Assembly (NCBI RefSeq): GCF_037482845.1
Contig: NZ_JBBHJW010000002.1
Coordinates: forward strand, 434,001 to 498,000
Length of the DNA: 64,000 nucleotides
Direction: 5' to 3'
Origin: Paucibacter_B soli
GTDB lineage: Bacteria > Pseudomonadota > Gammaproteobacteria > Burkholderiales > Burkholderiaceae_C
Position 1 is the stretch's first letter, and each line of letters starts with the position of its first letter. The notes beneath the pieces were generated by a model. That model made no database searches. It saw nothing but the letters and a program-made list of their open reading frames with translations, and had not been told where the DNA came from. Made by a program: the position numbers and the translations under genes. This document shows positions 24,447 through 33,017 of this stretch, piece after piece.

Positions 24447-24945
24447 ACCCGAGGACACCCCGCCGCTGCCGGCGCACCTGGACGCGCTGGATGCTGCCCT
24501 GATCAACCGGCTGCAGGTAGATCTGCCCCTAGTGCCGCGACCCTTTGCCGCGCTGGCGGAGGACTTGGGCTGCAGCGAGACGCAGCTGATCGCGCGCCTG
24601 CAGCGCCTGCTGGCGCAGGGCACGCTGAGCCGCTTCGGCCCGATGTTCCAGATCGAGCGCGCCGGCGGGCGCTTTGTGCTGGCTGCCATCGCCGTGCCCG
24701 AGGCGCGCTATGCGGAGGTGGCCGCGCTCGTGAACGCGATGCCCGAGGTGGCGCACAACTACCGGCGCGAGCATGCGCTGAACATGTGGTTCGTGCTGGC
24801 CACCGAAAGCCCCGCCGAGATCGCCACGGTGTGCGCGCGCATCGAGGCCGCCACCGGCCTGGCGGTGCTGACCTTTCCCAAGGAACGTGAATACCACGTG
24901 GGCCTCTATCTTGAGGCCCGCGCCGAGGAGGGCTCGCATGTCTGA
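24439..24945 (+). CDS. nirG: NirG, siroheme decarboxylase subunit
   Basis: A 168-aa Lrp/AsnC-like protein of the same fold as the NirD half. It has TLSRFGPMFQIERAGG and HNYRREHALNMWFVLATE, the latter the segment shared by NirD and NirG. It completes the siroheme decarboxylase with NirDL and NirH. The eight-base overlaps with nirDL upstream and nirH downstream indicate tight coupling. Calling it NirG rather than another NirD rests on its place before nirH. Confidence 0.85.
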   Translation: MHEPEDTPPLPAHLDALDAALINRLQVDLPLVPRPFAALAEDLGCSETQLIARLQRLLAQGTLSRFGPMFQIERAGGRFVLAAIAVPEARYAEVAALVNAMPEVAHNYRREHALNMWFVLATESPAEIATVCARIEAATGLAVLTFPKEREYHVGLYLEARAEEGSHV

Positions 24946-25426
24946 GCAAACGCTGAGCCGCATCGAGCGCCAGCTCATCGCCGCCACCCAGCACGGCCTG
25001 CCCCTGCTGGAGCGACCCTTCGAGGCGGTGGGCGCGGTGCTGGGCTTGAGCGAGGACGAGGTGATCGCGCAGTTGTCGCAGATGCGCGAGCGCGGCCTGA
25101 TACGCCGCATCGCCGCCGTGCCCAACCATTACCGGCTGGGTTATGTGGCCAATGGCATGACGGTCTGGGACGTGGACGACGCCCAGGTGGACGAGCTGGG
25201 TGCGCGCATCGCCGCCCAGCCCGGTGTGAGCCACTGCTACCGCCGGCCACGGCGGCTGCCGGCCTGGCCCTACAACCTGTTCGCCATGCTGCATGGGCGC
25301 AGCCGCGCCGAGGTGGCGCAGCAGGCCGAGAAGCTGCGCGCCCTGCTGGGCCCGGCCTGCCGCGGCAGCGACATCCTCTACAGCACGGCGATCCTGAAGA
25401 AGACCGGCCTGCGCATCAAGGAATAG
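24938..25426 (+). CDS. nirH: NirH, siroheme decarboxylase subunit
   Basis: A 162-aa protein with the NirL/NirH-type features IRRIAAVPNHYRLGYVANGM and PAWPYNLFAMLHGRSR, matching the second half of NirDL. It forms part of the decarboxylase that converts siroheme to didecarboxysiroheme. It starts eight bases inside nirG and ends four bases before nirJ. Confidence 0.88.
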   Translation: MSEQTLSRIERQLIAATQHGLPLLERPFEAVGAVLGLSEDEVIAQLSQMRERGLIRRIAAVPNHYRLGYVANGMTVWDVDDAQVDELGARIAAQPGVSHCYRRPRRLPAWPYNLFAMLHGRSRAEVAQQAEKLRALLGPACRGSDILYSTAILKKTGLRIKE

Positions 25427-25430
25427 CCTC

Positions 25431-26696
25431 ATGCTAAGAATCAGCCAATACCTGCGTGAAGTGGCCCAGGCCGAGCGCGAGGGCGTGTATCCGGTGGCGG
25501 CGAGGCGGGGAACTTCGAACGGGCCCCTCGGCCCGGTCGGGCCGGTCGTGATCTGGAACCTCACGCGCCGCTGCAACCTCACCTGCAAGCATTGCTACGC
25601 GCTCTCGGCCGACCATGAGTACCCGGGCGAGCTGAGTTTTGCCGAGGTCGAGACGGTGATGCAGGATCTGCGCGCCTATGGCGTTCCGGTGCTGATACTG
25701 TCCGGCGGCGAGCCGCTCTTGCGCCCCGATATCTTCGAGATCGCCGCGCGCGCGCAGGCGCTGGGCTTCTACACCGCGCTCTCGACCAACGGCACCTTGA
25801 TCGATGCCCCCATGGCCACGCGCATTGCCGCGCAACAGTTCGACTATGTGGGCATCAGCATCGACGGCACGCGCGCCACGCACGACAAGTTCCGCCGCCT
25901 GGAGGGCGCTTACGACGCCTCGCTGACGGCGATCCGCCTGCTGCGCGAGCAGGGCGTCAAGACCGGCCTGCGCTACACCTTCACCGACCTGAACGGCCAG
26001 GACTTCCCGGCCCTCTTGCAGCTGATGCGCGACGAGCAGGTCGACAAGTTCTATTTCTCCCACCTCAATTACGCCGGCCGCGGCAATATCCACCGCGGCC
26101 GCGACGCCCACTTTCAGGCCACCCGCGAGGCCCTGGACCTGCTGTTCGAGACGGCCTGGCGCGATGCGCAGGACGGCATCGCCAGAGACTACGTGACCGG
26201 CAACAACGACGCCGATGGCGCCTACCTCTTGCGCTGGGTGGCCGAGCGTTTTCCGCAATGGGCGGCACCCTTGCGCGAGCGCCTGGTGGCCTGGGGCGGC
26301 AATGCCTCGGGCGTGGGCGTGGCCAATATCGACAACCTCGGCGTGGTGCACCCCGACACCATGTGGTGGCATTACCCGCTGGGCAATGTGCGCGAGCGGC
26401 CCTTCTCGCAGATCTGGAGCGACCGCAGCGACCCGCTGATGGACGGGCTCAAGACCCGACCCCGCCCGGTGCAGGGGCGCTGCGCCGAATGCCAGTATTT
26501 CGCCCTGTGCGGCGGCAACACCAGGGTGCGCGCCCAGCAGATCACCGGCGATCTCTGGGCCGAGGATCCGGGCTGTTATCTGGACGATGCCGAGATCGGC
26601 CTGTCGGGCGAGGCCGCGGCGCGCCTGAGTGCGCGCGTGCAGCTGCAGCCCTTCAAGCACCGCGCCAAGACCATCCCCATCCAGGCCGAGATTTGA
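25431..26696 (+). CDS. nirJ: NirJ, radical SAM enzyme of heme d1 synthesis
   Basis: A 421-aa radical SAM protein with CNLTCKHC (C48, C52, C55), SGGEPLLRPD, and a C-terminal cysteine group (CAECQYFALCGGN and later DPGC) for a second cluster. NirJ removes two propionate side chains of didecarboxysiroheme, installing the oxo groups of heme d1 or their precursor. It stands between nirH and nirN, one base from the latter, in a gap-free operon. Confidence 0.94.
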   Translation: MLRISQYLREVAQAEREGVYPVAARRGTSNGPLGPVGPVVIWNLTRRCNLTCKHCYALSADHEYPGELSFAEVETVMQDLRAYGVPVLILSGGEPLLRPDIFEIAARAQALGFYTALSTNGTLIDAPMATRIAAQQFDYVGISIDGTRATHDKFRRLEGAYDASLTAIRLLREQGVKTGLRYTFTDLNGQDFPALLQLMRDEQVDKFYFSHLNYAGRGNIHRGRDAHFQATREALDLLFETAWRDAQDGIARDYVTGNNDADGAYLLRWVAERFPQWAAPLRERLVAWGGNASGVGVANIDNLGVVHPDTMWWHYPLGNVRERPFSQIWSDRSDPLMDGLKTRPRPVQGRCAECQYFALCGGNTRVRAQQITGDLWAEDPGCYLDDAEIGLSGEAAARLSARVQLQPFKHRAKTIPIQAEI

Positions 26697-26697
26697 T

Positions 26698-28248
26698 ATG
26701 AGTACCTTGCTGAAGATCTGCATCAAGCTGGGCCTGGCCCTGGGCCTGGCCGCACTGGGGCTGGACTATGGCCGCGCCCAGCCCGCGCCGAGCGTCGATG
26801 CCGCCGCAATCTACCAGCAGTATTGCGCGGCCTGCCATGGCGAGAAGCGCCTGGGCGCCATGGGCCCGGCCCTGCTGCCCGAGAGCCTGGAACGTCTGCG
26901 CCGGCCCGAGGCCCTGAAGGTGATTGCAGAGGGCCGGCCGGCCACCCAGATGCAGGGCTTTGCCGCACAGCTCGGCGAGGCCGAGATCAAGGCCCTGGCC
27001 GCCTATATCTACCAGCCGGTGCTGCCCGCGCCGCAGTGGAGCGATGCCGACATCGAGGCCTCGCGCACGTTCGACGCCGCCAGCCGCCGCTGGCCGGCGC
27101 GCCCGCAATGGCAGGCCGACCCGATGAATCTGTTTGTGGTGGTGGAGGGGGGCGACCACCATGTCAGCCTGGTGGATGGCGACAAGTTCGAGCCCGTGCA
27201 CCGCTTTGCCAGCCGCTACGCCCTGCATGGCGGGCCCAAGTTCAGCCCGGATGGCCGTTACGTCTACTTCGGCTCGCGCGACGGCTGGATCAGCAAATAC
27301 GATCTCTGGAACCTCAAGCTGGTGGCCGAGGTGCGCGCCGGCATCAATATGCGCAATGTCGCGGTCAGCGCCGATGGGCGCTGGGTGATGGCGGCCAACT
27401 ACCTGCCGCACACGGTCGTGCTGTTCGATGCCGATCTGCAGTTGGTGAAGCGCCTGGATGCCAGGACTCAGGACGGCCGGCAGAGCTCGCGCGTGTCGGC
27501 CGTCTACGACGCCGCGCCGCGGCGCAGCTTTGTGGTGGCGCTCAAGGACGTGGCCGAGCTCTGGGAGCTCTCCTACGACGCCGCCGCAATGCGCAAGCCC
27601 GCGGAGTTGACCCCCCAACGCACCGCGTTGGACGAGCCGTTGGACGATTTTTTCTTTGACGACAGCTATGCCCATGTGCTGGGCGCCGCGCGGCCGCGCG
27701 CCGATGGTACGGCCATGCTGGGCCAGGTGGTGAACCTGGACGCGCGCCGCAAGATCAGCAGCCTGCCGATTGCCGGCATGCCGCATCTGGGCTCGGGCAT
27801 CAGCTTCGACTGGCAGGGCCGGCGCCTGATGGCCAGCCCCAATCTGAAGGATGGCCGCATCAGCGTGATCGACCTGAAGGACTGGAGCCTGGTGCGCGAG
27901 ATCGCCACGCCCGGCCCGGGCTTCTTCATGCGCAGCCATGCCAAGAGCCGCTACGCCTGGACCGACTCCATGATGGGCGGACCGGCCGTGCGCGACACCA
28001 TGAGCATCATCGACAAGCAAACTCTTGAAGTGGTGGCCCAGGTGAAGGAGGCCGGCAAGACGCTGGCCCATGTGGAGTTCACCAAGGACGGCCGCTATGT
28101 GCTGGCCAGCCTGTGGGAGCAGGACGGCGCCCTGATCGTCTACGACGCCGCCAGCTTCAAGGAAATCAAGCGCCTGCCGATGAGCAAGCCGGTGGGCAAG
28201 TACAACGTCTGGAACAAGATCAGCCGGGAAGAGGGCACCTCGCATTGA
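26698..28248 (+). CDS. nirN: NirN, dihydro-heme d1 dehydrogenase
   Basis: A 516-aa periplasmic protein: signal peptide (1 to about 27, ending GRAQ), a cytochrome c domain with CAACH at 43-47, then a d1-type eight-bladed propeller from about 130. NirN oxidises the propionate of dihydro-heme d1 to the acrylate, giving finished heme d1, and hands it to NirS. It resembles NirS in lay-out, but landmarks such as RRSFVVALKDVAELWELSYD and its place at the end of the d1 operon favour NirN. Confidence 0.9.
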   Translation: MSTLLKICIKLGLALGLAALGLDYGRAQPAPSVDAAAIYQQYCAACHGEKRLGAMGPALLPESLERLRRPEALKVIAEGRPATQMQGFAAQLGEAEIKALAAYIYQPVLPAPQWSDADIEASRTFDAASRRWPARPQWQADPMNLFVVVEGGDHHVSLVDGDKFEPVHRFASRYALHGGPKFSPDGRYVYFGSRDGWISKYDLWNLKLVAEVRAGINMRNVAVSADGRWVMAANYLPHTVVLFDADLQLVKRLDARTQDGRQSSRVSAVYDAAPRRSFVVALKDVAELWELSYDAAAMRKPAELTPQRTALDEPLDDFFFDDSYAHVLGAARPRADGTAMLGQVVNLDARRKISSLPIAGMPHLGSGISFDWQGRRLMASPNLKDGRISVIDLKDWSLVREIATPGPGFFMRSHAKSRYAWTDSMMGGPAVRDTMSIIDKQTLEVVAQVKEAGKTLAHVEFTKDGRYVLASLWEQDGALIVYDAASFKEIKRLPMSKPVGKYNVWNKISREEGTSH

Positions 28249-28258
28249 GGGGCGATGC

Positions 28259-28298
28259 GCCGAAGGTCTGGCTGCGCTTTGCAGGCAAGACCTTCCGC
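28259..28298. terminator. Bidirectional hairpin between nirN and the minus-strand gene
   Basis: GAAGGTCT (28262-28269) pairs with AGACCTTC (28288-28295), and the stem continues inward (GGCTGC with GCAGGC, one bulge). It lies between converging genes. No T-run follows, so it would need Rho or act as an RNA-stabilising hairpin. Confidence 0.45.
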
Positions 28299-28306
28299 CG
28301 AACTCG

Positions 28307-28633
28307 CTAGCGCTCCCAGTACTCGCCCATGTTCTCCTCAAGCGCAGTCAGGCGTTCGCAGGCGCGATCCAGGGCCGCGTAGTCGGCAGCGAAGCGGGCG
28401 CGGAAGGCCGCATGTGCCGCGGCGCTGCGCCAGCGGTCGATGGTGAGGTAGCGGTTCGGATCGGCCTGGTCCTGCAGCAGCAGGGTGCCCATATAGCCCT
28501 CGGCCCTTCGGAACAGGGCTTCCCACGCGCCGCCGGGCCCGTAGGCGCGCAGGAATTCGGCACGGCGCTCCGGCGCGATCAGGAACGCCCAGACGTAGAC
28601 GTAGCGGGCGGTCGGCGCGTCTTCACTCGACAT
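28307..28633 (-). CDS. Small antibiotic-biosynthesis-monooxygenase (ABM)-like protein
   Basis: A 108-aa soluble protein of the dimeric alpha/beta-barrel type: YVYVWAFLIAPERRAEFLRA at the start, GYMGTLLLQDQADPNRYLTI in the middle and a FAADYAALDRACERL helix. Such proteins act as small monooxygenases, haem-degrading enzymes or ligand-binding proteins; nothing picks one of these. It is convergent with nirN and followed upstream by a tiny membrane protein on the same strand. Start 28633 is the first ATG giving the usual N-terminus. Confidence 0.7.
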   Translation of the reverse strand: MSSEDAPTARYVYVWAFLIAPERRAEFLRAYGPGGAWEALFRRAEGYMGTLLLQDQADPNRYLTIDRWRSAAAHAAFRARFAADYAALDRACERLTALEENMGEYWER

Positions 28634-28665
28634 GGTGACCTCTTTGCCCACGCAATGGCCGCAAG

Positions 28666-28869
28666 CTAAGGCCGGTAAAAATAGGGGATCGCGCAGAGCA
28701 CGATGCCCAGCGCCACCAGGCTCGGCAGATTGCTGACGAAGTAGGGGAACACCGCCAGCGCGATGCCGCACAGCAGCGGCACCGGCTTGCCCTGCTTCTT
28801 GCCATAGACGAAGAAGCCTGCGCCGATGGCGCCGAACAGCAGGCCCCAGAAAATGCTTGCGGTGTCCAT
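28666..28869 (-). CDS. Small two-helix membrane protein, function unknown
   Basis: A 67-aa protein with two hydrophobic stretches (about 5-22 and 32-63), separated by GKKQGKPVP. No motif identifies it. The sequence type is conserved among proteobacteria as far as I can judge, but its role is not known. It lies between the ABM-like gene and the Ala-Pro repeat protein on the same strand. Confidence 0.6.
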   Translation of the reverse strand: MDTASIFWGLLFGAIGAGFFVYGKKQGKPVPLLCGIALAVFPYFVSNLPSLVALGIVLCAIPYFYRP

Positions 28870-28948
28870 GCGGCATTTTCACCTGTCGACGGCGCGCTGC
28901 CTGCTTCCTCGCGACCAGGCCGCCGGCCCAGGCCTGGCGGCCTCGTGC

Positions 28949-29755
28949 TCAGTCCATACGGCAGAGCAGGAATTTGCCGGTCGAACCGTACACCGCTTCG
29001 AGCACGGTGCCGCCGGTGACGCCGGGGAAGTTGACCTCGGTGCCGCCGCTGGTGCTGCTCCAGTCGGCGGCATGCAGGTAGACGACGTTGCCGTCCTTGT
29101 CGGTGTCGATCTCGTCGTCCACGCTGCCCGACCAGCTCAGGCCCTTGACCACGCCGCCCTTCTGGTAGCTGTCGCTGAACATGCCGATGAAGGGCTCGAT
29201 GCCGAAGTCGCAGTCGTCACCCTTGTTCACGCCGGCCACGCCATCCGAGGAGCTCACCGTACCGGCCAGCATGGGCAGGCGCGCGGCATGGCGGTGCGCC
29301 GCCAACCAGGCGTTGATGGGGTCGAACACGGCCAGATTGTCCTGCGCGACCACCGAGGCCTTGCAGTTGAAGTAGCGCATGCCACCACCCGCCTGGCTGG
29401 CCGCCGAGGGGCAGAGCTTGACCAGGGCCGCGGCGGGTACCGTGGGGCCGGCTTTGGCAAAGCTCGACGCAGGCGCAGGCGCAGGCGCAGGCGCAGGTGC
29501 AGGTGCAGGTGCAGGTGCAGGTGCTGGTGCAGGTGCAGGTGCTGGTGCTGGTGCTGGTGCTGGTGCTGGTGCCGGCGCGGGTGCTGGTGCCGGCGCGGGT
29601 GCGGGTGCGGGTGCTGGTGCGGGTGCGGGTGCGGGTGCAGGTGCAGGCGCAGGCGCAGGTGCAGGTGCAGGTGCATCGGCGCCGCCGCCACAGGCGGCGA
29701 GGCCGGCGCAGACGGTGGTGGCGGCCAGCAGTTGCAGCAGGGGCTTGGAAATCAT
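28949..29755 (-). CDS. Putative lipoprotein with a long Ala-Pro repeat
   Basis: A 268-aa exported protein. The N-terminus is a signal sequence with a lipobox-like LAAC (CAGLAACGGG). An uninterrupted Ala-Pro stretch of about 34 dipeptides follows, then a compact domain of about 170 residues with four cysteines (KLCPSA, FNCKAS, DDCDFG, LLCRMD) that could form two disulphides, and a calcium-like DTDKDGN loop. The Ala-Pro arm would be a stiff spacer placing the domain away from the membrane. The C-terminal domain is unfamiliar; I cannot give a function. Confidence 0.7.
   Translation of the reverse strand: MISKPLLQLLAATTVCAGLAACGGGADAPAPAPAPAPAPAPAPAPAPAPAPAPAPAPAPAPAPAPAPAPAPAPAPAPAPAPAPAPAPAPAPAPAPASSFAKAGPTVPAAALVKLCPSAASQAGGGMRYFNCKASVVAQDNLAVFDPINAWLAAHRHAARLPMLAGTVSSSDGVAGVNKGDDCDFGIEPFIGMFSDSYQKGGVVKGLSWSGSVDDEIDTDKDGNVVYLHAADWSSTSGGTEVNFPGVTGGTVLEAVYGSTGKFLLCRMD
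29471..29675. repeat. Tandem 6-bp repeat encoding (Ala-Pro)n
   Basis: About 34 units of GGYGCN on the plus strand, with the variants GGCGCA, GGTGCA, GGTGCT and GGTGCG grouped in blocks. Grouping of like units suggests growth by slippage. It is coding on the minus strand and in-frame; the plus-strand (Gly-Ala)n reading is a shadow. Confidence 0.85.
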
Positions 29756-29882
29756 GGTGTGCTCCAGTCGTGGTTGGCCGGCGCTCCATGCGCCGTACCC
29801 TGGAATACGCAGCGTTCCAATGCCAAACGGCTCATGCGCCGGCGCAACGCGTGGCGGCGGCCGGCTCGCCCCGGCCGCCGGT

Positions 29883-30422
29883 TCAGAAGCTCGAGCCGGC
29901 CTGCTGGAGGAACTCGAGTTCCTCGGCCGTCGAGACGCGGCCCAGCACGGCATTGCGATGCGGGTAGCGGCCGAAGCGGTCGATGATGGTCTTGTGGCGC
30001 AGCTCGAACTGGTAGTTGTCGTCCAGCGCATGTTCGCGGTAGAGCTGCTCGGCGCACTGATGCACCAGGCGCGACTCGCTGTGCATGTAGGGCAGCAGCA
30101 GGAAGCCGCGCTCCACCCCGCTCAGGGGCGCCAGCTCGCCACGGCTGACCGCCTCCTGCGCCAGTACCAGGGCCATGCCGTCCTGGGCGAAGGCCTGCGG
30201 GCTGCCACGGTAGACATTGCGCGAGAACTGGTCCAGCAGCACGATCTCGGCCAGGCGCCCACGGGGCTTGCTGCGCCAGGCCTCGCATTCGCCCTGGGCG
30301 GCGCGCCGCAGCAGCTCGCCGAAGCGCTCGCGTATCAGCGCATCAAAGGCCGGATCGGCGGTCCACCAGGCGCGGTGCGGCGTTTCCTCAAACCAGAAGC
30401 GCAGGATGTCTTGGTGCGTCAT
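29883..30422 (-). CDS. DUF924-family protein
   Basis: A 179-aa soluble helical protein with the family signature ILRFWFEETPHRAWWTADPA at the start, LDQFSRNVYRGSPQAFAQD in the middle and FGRYPHRNAVLGRVSTAEE near the end. DUF924 proteins are related to tetratricopeptide-like folds, and no enzymatic role is established. It is divergent from nirS, with the nirS DNR box about 50 bases upstream of its start, so co-control is possible but may be accidental. Confidence 0.85.
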   Translation of the reverse strand: MTHQDILRFWFEETPHRAWWTADPAFDALIRERFGELLRRAAQGECEAWRSKPRGRLAEIVLLDQFSRNVYRGSPQAFAQDGMALVLAQEAVSRGELAPLSGVERGFLLLPYMHSESRLVHQCAEQLYREHALDDNYQFELRHKTIIDRFGRYPHRNAVLGRVSTAEELEFLQQAGSSF

Positions 30423-30472
30423 GCGATACCTCCATGGGCTTGCAGCATAGCGGCCCGCCAGCGTCGAATTGC

Positions 30473-30486
30473 TTGAACCAGTTCAA
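30473..30486. promoter_or_regulatory. DNR box before nirS
   Basis: TTGAACCAGTTCAA, near-perfect palindrome, flanked by GC and GGAC as in the nirE-nirC box. It lies 156 bases before the nirS ATG and 51 bases from the divergent DUF924 start. A long leader of over 100 bases may precede nirS. Confidence 0.75.
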
Positions 30487-30641
30487 GGACGTTCGCGCCC
30501 GCTGCGCCGACCATGGCGCTGCCCGATGCGAGGAACAGCAGCCCCCCGGCGGGTCCATCCCAAGAGACGCAATGTCGAGATGGTGTTCGAGCTGCCAGGG
30601 TCGCCCGGATGTGGCGGCCCGACCTGACGGAGTGCATAAAG

Positions 30642-32327
30642 ATGACGACCCAGAACCTGTCCCGGCTCGCTGCGGCCCTGGTGGCGACGCTGGCGTTCGG
30701 TGCGCATGCCCAGTCTGCCGCTACCGCGCCGGCCATGAGCCAGGCCGAGATGGAAGTCGGCAAGAAGATCTACTTCGAGCGTTGCGCCGGCTGCCATGGC
30801 GTGCTGCGCAAGGGCGCCACCGGCAAGAACCTGGAACCCCAGTGGACCAAGAAGGCCGCCGACGGCACGGTGCAGGAGGGCGGCACCCTGAAGCTGGGTA
30901 CCGCGCGCCTGGAGAAGATCATCGGCTTCGGCACCGAAGGCGGCATGGTCAACTACGACGACATCCTCAGCAAGGATGAGATCAACATCATGGCGCGCTA
31001 CATCCAGCAAAAGCCCGATGTGCCGCCCGAGTTCAGCCTCAAGGACATGGAGGCTTCGTGGAAGCTGCTGGTGCCGGTGGCGCAGCGCCCCACCAAGCAG
31101 CTCAACAAGATCAATCTGAAGAATGTGTTTGCCGTCACCCTGCGTGACACCGGCAAGCTGGCCCTGATCGACGGCGATACCAAGCAGATCTGGCAGATCC
31201 TGGACACCGGCTATGCGGTGCATATCTCGCGCACCTCGGCCTCGGGCCGCTATGTCTACACGGTGGGTCGCGACGGCCTGGTGACGCTGATCGACCTGTG
31301 GTTCGAGAAGCCCACCACGGTGGCCACCATCCGCATGGGTTCGGATGCCCGTTCGGTGGATACCTCCAAGTTCAAGGGCTATGAGGACAAGTACCTGATC
31401 GGCGGCAGCTACTGGCCGCCTCAGTACTCCATCATGGAAGGCGAGACCCTCAAGCCGATCAAGGTCGTTTCGACCCGCGGCATGACGGTCGATGGCGAGT
31501 ACCACCCCGAGCCGCGCGTGGCCTCCATCGTGTCCTCGCACATCAAGCCCGAGTGGGTGGTGAACGTGAAGGAAACCGGCCAGATCCTGCTGGTGGATTA
31601 CAGCGACATCAAGAACCTCAAGACCACCACGATCGAATCGGCCAAGTTCCTGCACGACGGTGGCTGGGATGCCAGCAAGCGCTACTTCCTGGTGGCCGCC
31701 AACGCCTCCAACAAGGTGGCCGCGGTGGACACCCAGACCGGCAAGCTCGCGGCGCTGGTGGATACCGCCAAGATTCCGCACCCGGGACGCGGCGCCAACT
31801 TCATGCACAGCAAGTACGGCCCGGTGTGGGCCACCGGCCACCTGGGCGGTGCCGCGGTGTCGCTGATCTCGACCGCCTCCGACAAGAAGGAGCATGCTGC
31901 CTACAAGCAGTACAACTGGAAGGTCGTGGAAGAGCTGAAGATGCCGGGCGCGGGCAATCTGTTCGTCAAGACCCACCCCAAGTCCAAGCATCTGTGGGCC
32001 GACCTGCCGATGAACCCCGAGCGTGAGAACGCCGAGTCGGTGTACGTCTACAGCCTGGCGGACCTGAGCAAGACCCCGGTCAAGCTCGACGTGGCCAAGG
32101 ATTCCGGCCTGCCGGAAACCAAGGCGCTGCGCCGCGCCGTCCACCCCGAGTTCAACGAGGCGGGCGACGAGGTCTGGATCTCGCTGTGGGGTGGCAAGAC
32201 CGACCAGTCGGCCATCGTCATCTACGACGACAAGACGCTCAAGCTCAAGAAGGTGATCACCGATCCGAACATGATCACCCCGACGGGCAAGTTCAACGTC
32301 TGGAATACCCAGTTCGACATCTATTGA
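30642..32327 (+). CDS. nirS: Cytochrome cd1 nitrite reductase NirS
   Basis: A 561-aa periplasmic enzyme that reduces nitrite to NO. A signal peptide (1 to about 23, AHAQ) is followed by the cytochrome c domain with CAGCH (48-52) and the d1-haem eight-bladed propeller (about 130-561), including AVHISRTSASGRYVYTVGRD, the region of the d1-iron His ligand, and GRGANFMHSKYGPVWATGHL. The chosen ATG 30642 gives the signal peptide at the very N-terminus; the frame is open back to 30513 but that part is not signal-like. First gene of a six-gene run. Confidence 0.97.
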   Translation: MTTQNLSRLAAALVATLAFGAHAQSAATAPAMSQAEMEVGKKIYFERCAGCHGVLRKGATGKNLEPQWTKKAADGTVQEGGTLKLGTARLEKIIGFGTEGGMVNYDDILSKDEINIMARYIQQKPDVPPEFSLKDMEASWKLLVPVAQRPTKQLNKINLKNVFAVTLRDTGKLALIDGDTKQIWQILDTGYAVHISRTSASGRYVYTVGRDGLVTLIDLWFEKPTTVATIRMGSDARSVDTSKFKGYEDKYLIGGSYWPPQYSIMEGETLKPIKVVSTRGMTVDGEYHPEPRVASIVSSHIKPEWVVNVKETGQILLVDYSDIKNLKTTTIESAKFLHDGGWDASKRYFLVAANASNKVAAVDTQTGKLAALVDTAKIPHPGRGANFMHSKYGPVWATGHLGGAAVSLISTASDKKEHAAYKQYNWKVVEELKMPGAGNLFVKTHPKSKHLWADLPMNPERENAESVYVYSLADLSKTPVKLDVAKDSGLPETKALRRAVHPEFNEAGDEVWISLWGGKTDQSAIVIYDDKTLKLKKVITDPNMITPTGKFNVWNTQFDIY

Positions 32328-32397
32328 AGATGCCATGAGGCCAGCGGTCGGCGCGGTGCCGGCCGCTACCAAGCCTCGTTAGCAAGAGGACCCCGTC

Positions 32398-33000
32398 GTG
32401 GCCCCATCCAATTCCCAGCCCTCGCGCCTGGCGCGCCTGTGGCAAGCGCTGCGCCGGCCCAGCAAGCTGTCGCTGCTGTCGCTGCTCGGCATCGGCATCG
32501 TCACCGGTGTCGTCCTCTGGGGCGGTTTCAACACCGTCGTCGAGGCCACCAACACCGAGGCGTTCTGCACCAGCTGCCATGAGATGCGCGAGAACGTCTA
32601 CAAGGAATATTCAGAGAACACCATCCACTACACCAACCGCACCGGCGTGCGGGCTACCTGCCCGGACTGCCATGTGCCCAAGGCCTGGGGCGCCAAGATG
32701 TGGCGCAAGGTACAGGCCTCGCGCGAGCTTTATGGCAAGGTGATGGGCACGGTGGATACGCGCGAGAAGTTCGAGGCCAAGCGCCTGGAGCTGGCTCGCC
32801 ACGAGTGGGCGCGCATGAAGGCCAACGACTCGCTGGAATGCCGCAACTGCCACACGCTCAAGAGCATGGATACCGAGAAGCAGAAGCCGCGTGCCAAGAA
32901 GTCGCATGAGCTGGCGGCCAAGAACAACGAGACCTGCATCGACTGCCACAAGGGCATTGCCCACCACAAGCCCCAGGGCATGAGCGAAGAAGACGAATAG
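32398..33000 (+). CDS. nirT: NirT/NapC-family tetrahaem cytochrome c
   Basis: A 200-aa protein with one N-terminal membrane anchor (about 24-46) and four haem motifs: CTSCH (57-61), CPDCH (88-92), CRNCH and CIDCH. NapC/NirT proteins take electrons from quinol and pass them to periplasmic reductases, here most simply to the nirS system. The start is GTG at 32398 with AGAGGA a few bases upstream; an ATG start is not available nearby. The gene sits directly after nirS, as in Pseudomonas stutzeri nirST. Confidence 0.92.
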   Translation: MAPSNSQPSRLARLWQALRRPSKLSLLSLLGIGIVTGVVLWGGFNTVVEATNTEAFCTSCHEMRENVYKEYSENTIHYTNRTGVRATCPDCHVPKAWGAKMWRKVQASRELYGKVMGTVDTREKFEAKRLELARHEWARMKANDSLECRNCHTLKSMDTEKQKPRAKKSHELAAKNNETCIDCHKGIAHHKPQGMSEEDE

Positions 33001-33017
33001 CGCAGAAGGAAATCACT

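Noticed and set aside
29471..29675. The 6-bp tandem array as a CRISPR or a non-coding satellite
   Set aside because: Units have no spacers, and the array is in frame in a minus-strand gene with a signal peptide and a folded-looking domain.
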